Assembly: GCF_900101815.1 (NCBI RefSeq)
Contig: NZ_FNAO01000007.1
Location: 186,001-250,000 of the forward strand
DNA: 64,000 nucleotides
Origin: Pricia antarctica
Lineage (GTDB): Bacteria > Bacteroidota > Bacteroidia > Flavobacteriales > Flavobacteriaceae
Direction of reading: 5' to 3'
A model generated the notes under the pieces. It saw only the letters and a list, made by a program, of their open reading frames with translations, was not told the DNA's origin and searched no databases. Position numbers and translations under genes: made by a program. Each line of letters opens with the position of its first letter. Within the stretch, counting starts at the first letter, position 1. Of the stretch, positions 62,487-64,000 are shown piece after piece.

Positions 62487-64000
62487 ATGATTAAAGAGTA
62501 TTTAGTAAGCAATGCCCATAGGTACGCGTCTAAGTGGCTCGTACTTTTAATAGATATATGTGTGATTTCCGTTTCGTTCGTGTTTTCATACCTTATTCGT
62601 TTCAGCCTAACCTTAGATTTCGATACCAACAAGTTGTTTATTCAACTCCCTATCGTTGGCTTGATCGCTGCGGCAGCTTTCTTGTTTACGGGTGCACATA
62701 AGGGCATCGTTCGGCATACGGGGGTTAGGGACGTATACAACATATTCAATGCCATCTGTCTGTCGAGCATCTTGTTGATAAGCATCGTGCTATTAAATCG
62801 GGAGTTGGGTATTCTAAACGATTTTACGGTGCCATTGGGCATCATAATCACGCACAGTCTATTGTCATTTATTGTATTGACGGCTTCGCGATATGTGTTC
62901 AAGTCGCTCTACAACAATCTGATGACCCAAGGTTTTAAGACCAATAAAAACGTATTGATTTACGGGGCCGGTGAATCGGGCATCTTGACTCAAAATGCCT
63001 TGGCCAATCACAGTAAAAGTAAGGTAAGGGTGCTGGGGTACGTCGATGAAGACGATAAAAAGATGGGAAAGAGTATCAATGGGGTAAAAGTATTCCCTAA
63101 AGCAGTGCTTAATCGCGACTTTTTGTTCAAGAATAATATATCGGAGGTCATTTTTTCCATGCAAAACATTGACCCAAAACGTTTAAAGGATTTGGTCGAA
63201 GGCTTGGTCGATTTTCCGGTACAGGTCAAAATTGTACCCCCGGTCGAGCAATGGATCAACGGCGAGTTAAAAGTCTCTCAGATCAAACAGATCCAAATCG
63301 AAGATCTTTTGGATAGGGCACCCATCAGTATACGGAATTCTAAAATCTCGCAAGAGGTCAAAAACAAGGTTGTTCTGGTTACCGGGGGTGCTGGGTCTAT
63401 CGGTAGCGAAATCGTACGCCAATTATGTACGTATGATTATAAATCGCTTATCGTCATCGATCAATCCGAATCTGCATTGTATGATCTGCAACAGGAACTG
63501 AAACAGAACGGGTACCATAACTTTTTGCCCATCGTCGGTGATGTGCGCGATAAAAATCGTTTAAACCATATTTTTCAGGAACATCGACCGAACATCATAT
63601 TCCACGCCGCTGCTTACAAACACGTGCCGTTAATGGAATACAATTCGTATGAGGCCATCAAAATAAATATCGCGGGCACCAAGGTGGTCGCCGATCTCGC
63701 CATCAGTCACAATACGGATAAGTTTATATTTATTTCTACCGACAAAGCGGTCAACCCGACCAATGTCATGGGAGCGACCAAACGCATTGCCGAAATGTAC
63801 GTGAGTTGTATGCAACAATTAGGGAAGACCAAGTTTATTACCACCCGTTTCGGCAATGTTTTGGGATCGAATGGCTCGGTAATCCCGTTATTCAAAAAGC
63901 AGATCGACAAAGGGGGCCCATTGACGGTTACCCATGAAGAGGTTACCCGATATTTTATGACCATTCCCGAAGCTTCACAGTTGGTGCTGGAAGCCGGAGC
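62487..64000 (+). CDS. Membrane-bound NDP-sugar 4,6-dehydratase (PglF/CapD-like), 3' end outside window
   Basis: ATG 62487 follows the aminotransferase stop by one base; 504 codons are visible. The N-terminus has four hydrophobic helices (about 15-135), then a small NAD-binding-like region ('LIYGAGESGIL'), and from about residue 290 the SDR dehydratase core: 'VLVTGGAGSIGSEIVRQL', 'HAAAYKHVPLMEYN' and 'STDKAVNPTNVMGATKRIAE', where Met replaces the usual Tyr, as in PglF and FlaA1-type enzymes. It probably converts UDP-GlcNAc to the 4-keto-6-deoxy form. Confidence 0.9.
   Translation, partial: MIKEYLVSNAHRYASKWLVLLIDICVISVSFVFSYLIRFSLTLDFDTNKLFIQLPIVGLIAAAAFLFTGAHKGIVRHTGVRDVYNIFNAICLSSILLISIVLLNRELGILNDFTVPLGIIITHSLLSFIVLTASRYVFKSLYNNLMTQGFKTNKNVLIYGAGESGILTQNALANHSKSKVRVLGYVDEDDKKMGKSINGVKVFPKAVLNRDFLFKNNISEVIFSMQNIDPKRLKDLVEGLVDFPVQVKIVPPVEQWINGELKVSQIKQIQIEDLLDRAPISIRNSKISQEVKNKVVLVTGGAGSIGSEIVRQLCTYDYKSLIVIDQSESALYDLQQELKQNGYHNFLPIVGDVRDKNRLNHIFQEHRPNIIFHAAAYKHVPLMEYNSYEAIKINIAGTKVVADLAISHNTDKFIFISTDKAVNPTNVMGATKRIAEMYVSCMQQLGKTKFITTRFGNVLGSNGSVIPLFKKQIDKGGPLTVTHEEVTRYFMTIPEASQLVLEAG

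Overview
The window looks like a chromosome segment of a marine-type member of the Bacteroidota, family Flavobacteriaceae (Maribacter, Zobellia and Arenibacter are the kind of genus I would expect, but I cannot choose between them). Reasons: promoters of the Bacteroidota form TAnnTTTG, almost no Shine-Dalgarno sequences, TTG starts, a bacillithiol gene (bshA), an OmpA protein and LptD of flavobacterial type, and surface lipoproteins with the 'C-S-K-D' lipobox and PKD modules. No rRNA, tRNA, CRISPR array or intact mobile element was seen.

Layout. 1-15.1 kb is mostly housekeeping: the end of a GlcNAc kinase, lptD, an N-acetylmuramoyl-L-alanine amidase, an MCE/MlaD lipid-transport protein, two Fe-S reductase subunits, a GH3/serine-hydrolase fusion, bshA, a mazEF pair and an OmpA protein. 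15.1-39.8 kb is one long minus-strand polysaccharide locus: MBOAT plus SGNH O-acylation pair, two FemAB/GNAT-like transferases, PIG-L deacetylase, two formyltransferases, a HAD/ATP-grasp pair, a PglC-size phosphoglycosyl transferase, one GT2 and five GT4 glycosyltransferases, polysaccharide deacetylase, O-antigen ligase/polymerase, TupA-like ATP-grasp, hexapeptide acyltransferase, MurJ/Wzx-type flippase and a pectate-lyase-like lipoprotein. 40.3-47.4 kb (plus strand) is a sulfation block: cysQ, a DUF2061 protein, cysC, cysD, cysN, an arylsulfotransferase-family membrane protein, two small membrane proteins and a PAPS-type sulfotransferase. 47.4-59.8 kb (minus) holds an asparagine-synthetase homologue, two paralogous PKD/beta-helix lipoproteins, and enzymes for UDP-GalNAcA, UDP-GalA and UDP-GlcA. 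60.1-64.0 kb (plus) holds UDP-xylose synthase, a sugar aminotransferase and a PglF-type 4,6-dehydratase cut by the window end.

Reading these together, the cell appears to build an acidic, heavily decorated surface or exported polysaccharide. Its precursors include uronic acids, xylose and a 4-amino sugar. Likely decorations are O-acyl, N-formyl, amino-acyl or amide, and sulfate groups. The sulfate block has activation (CysC/D/N) and PAP recycling (CysQ) but none of the reductive genes (cysH, cysI, cysJ) in view, and two unrelated sulfotransferase families follow. This is the most interesting part of the window.

A second theme is short tandem arrays with 6-, 7- or 8-base periods in many of the intergenic gaps. 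A third is a tract of about 478 bp that is almost identical between the two beta-helix genes although the flanking homologous sequence has diverged, which suggests gene conversion.
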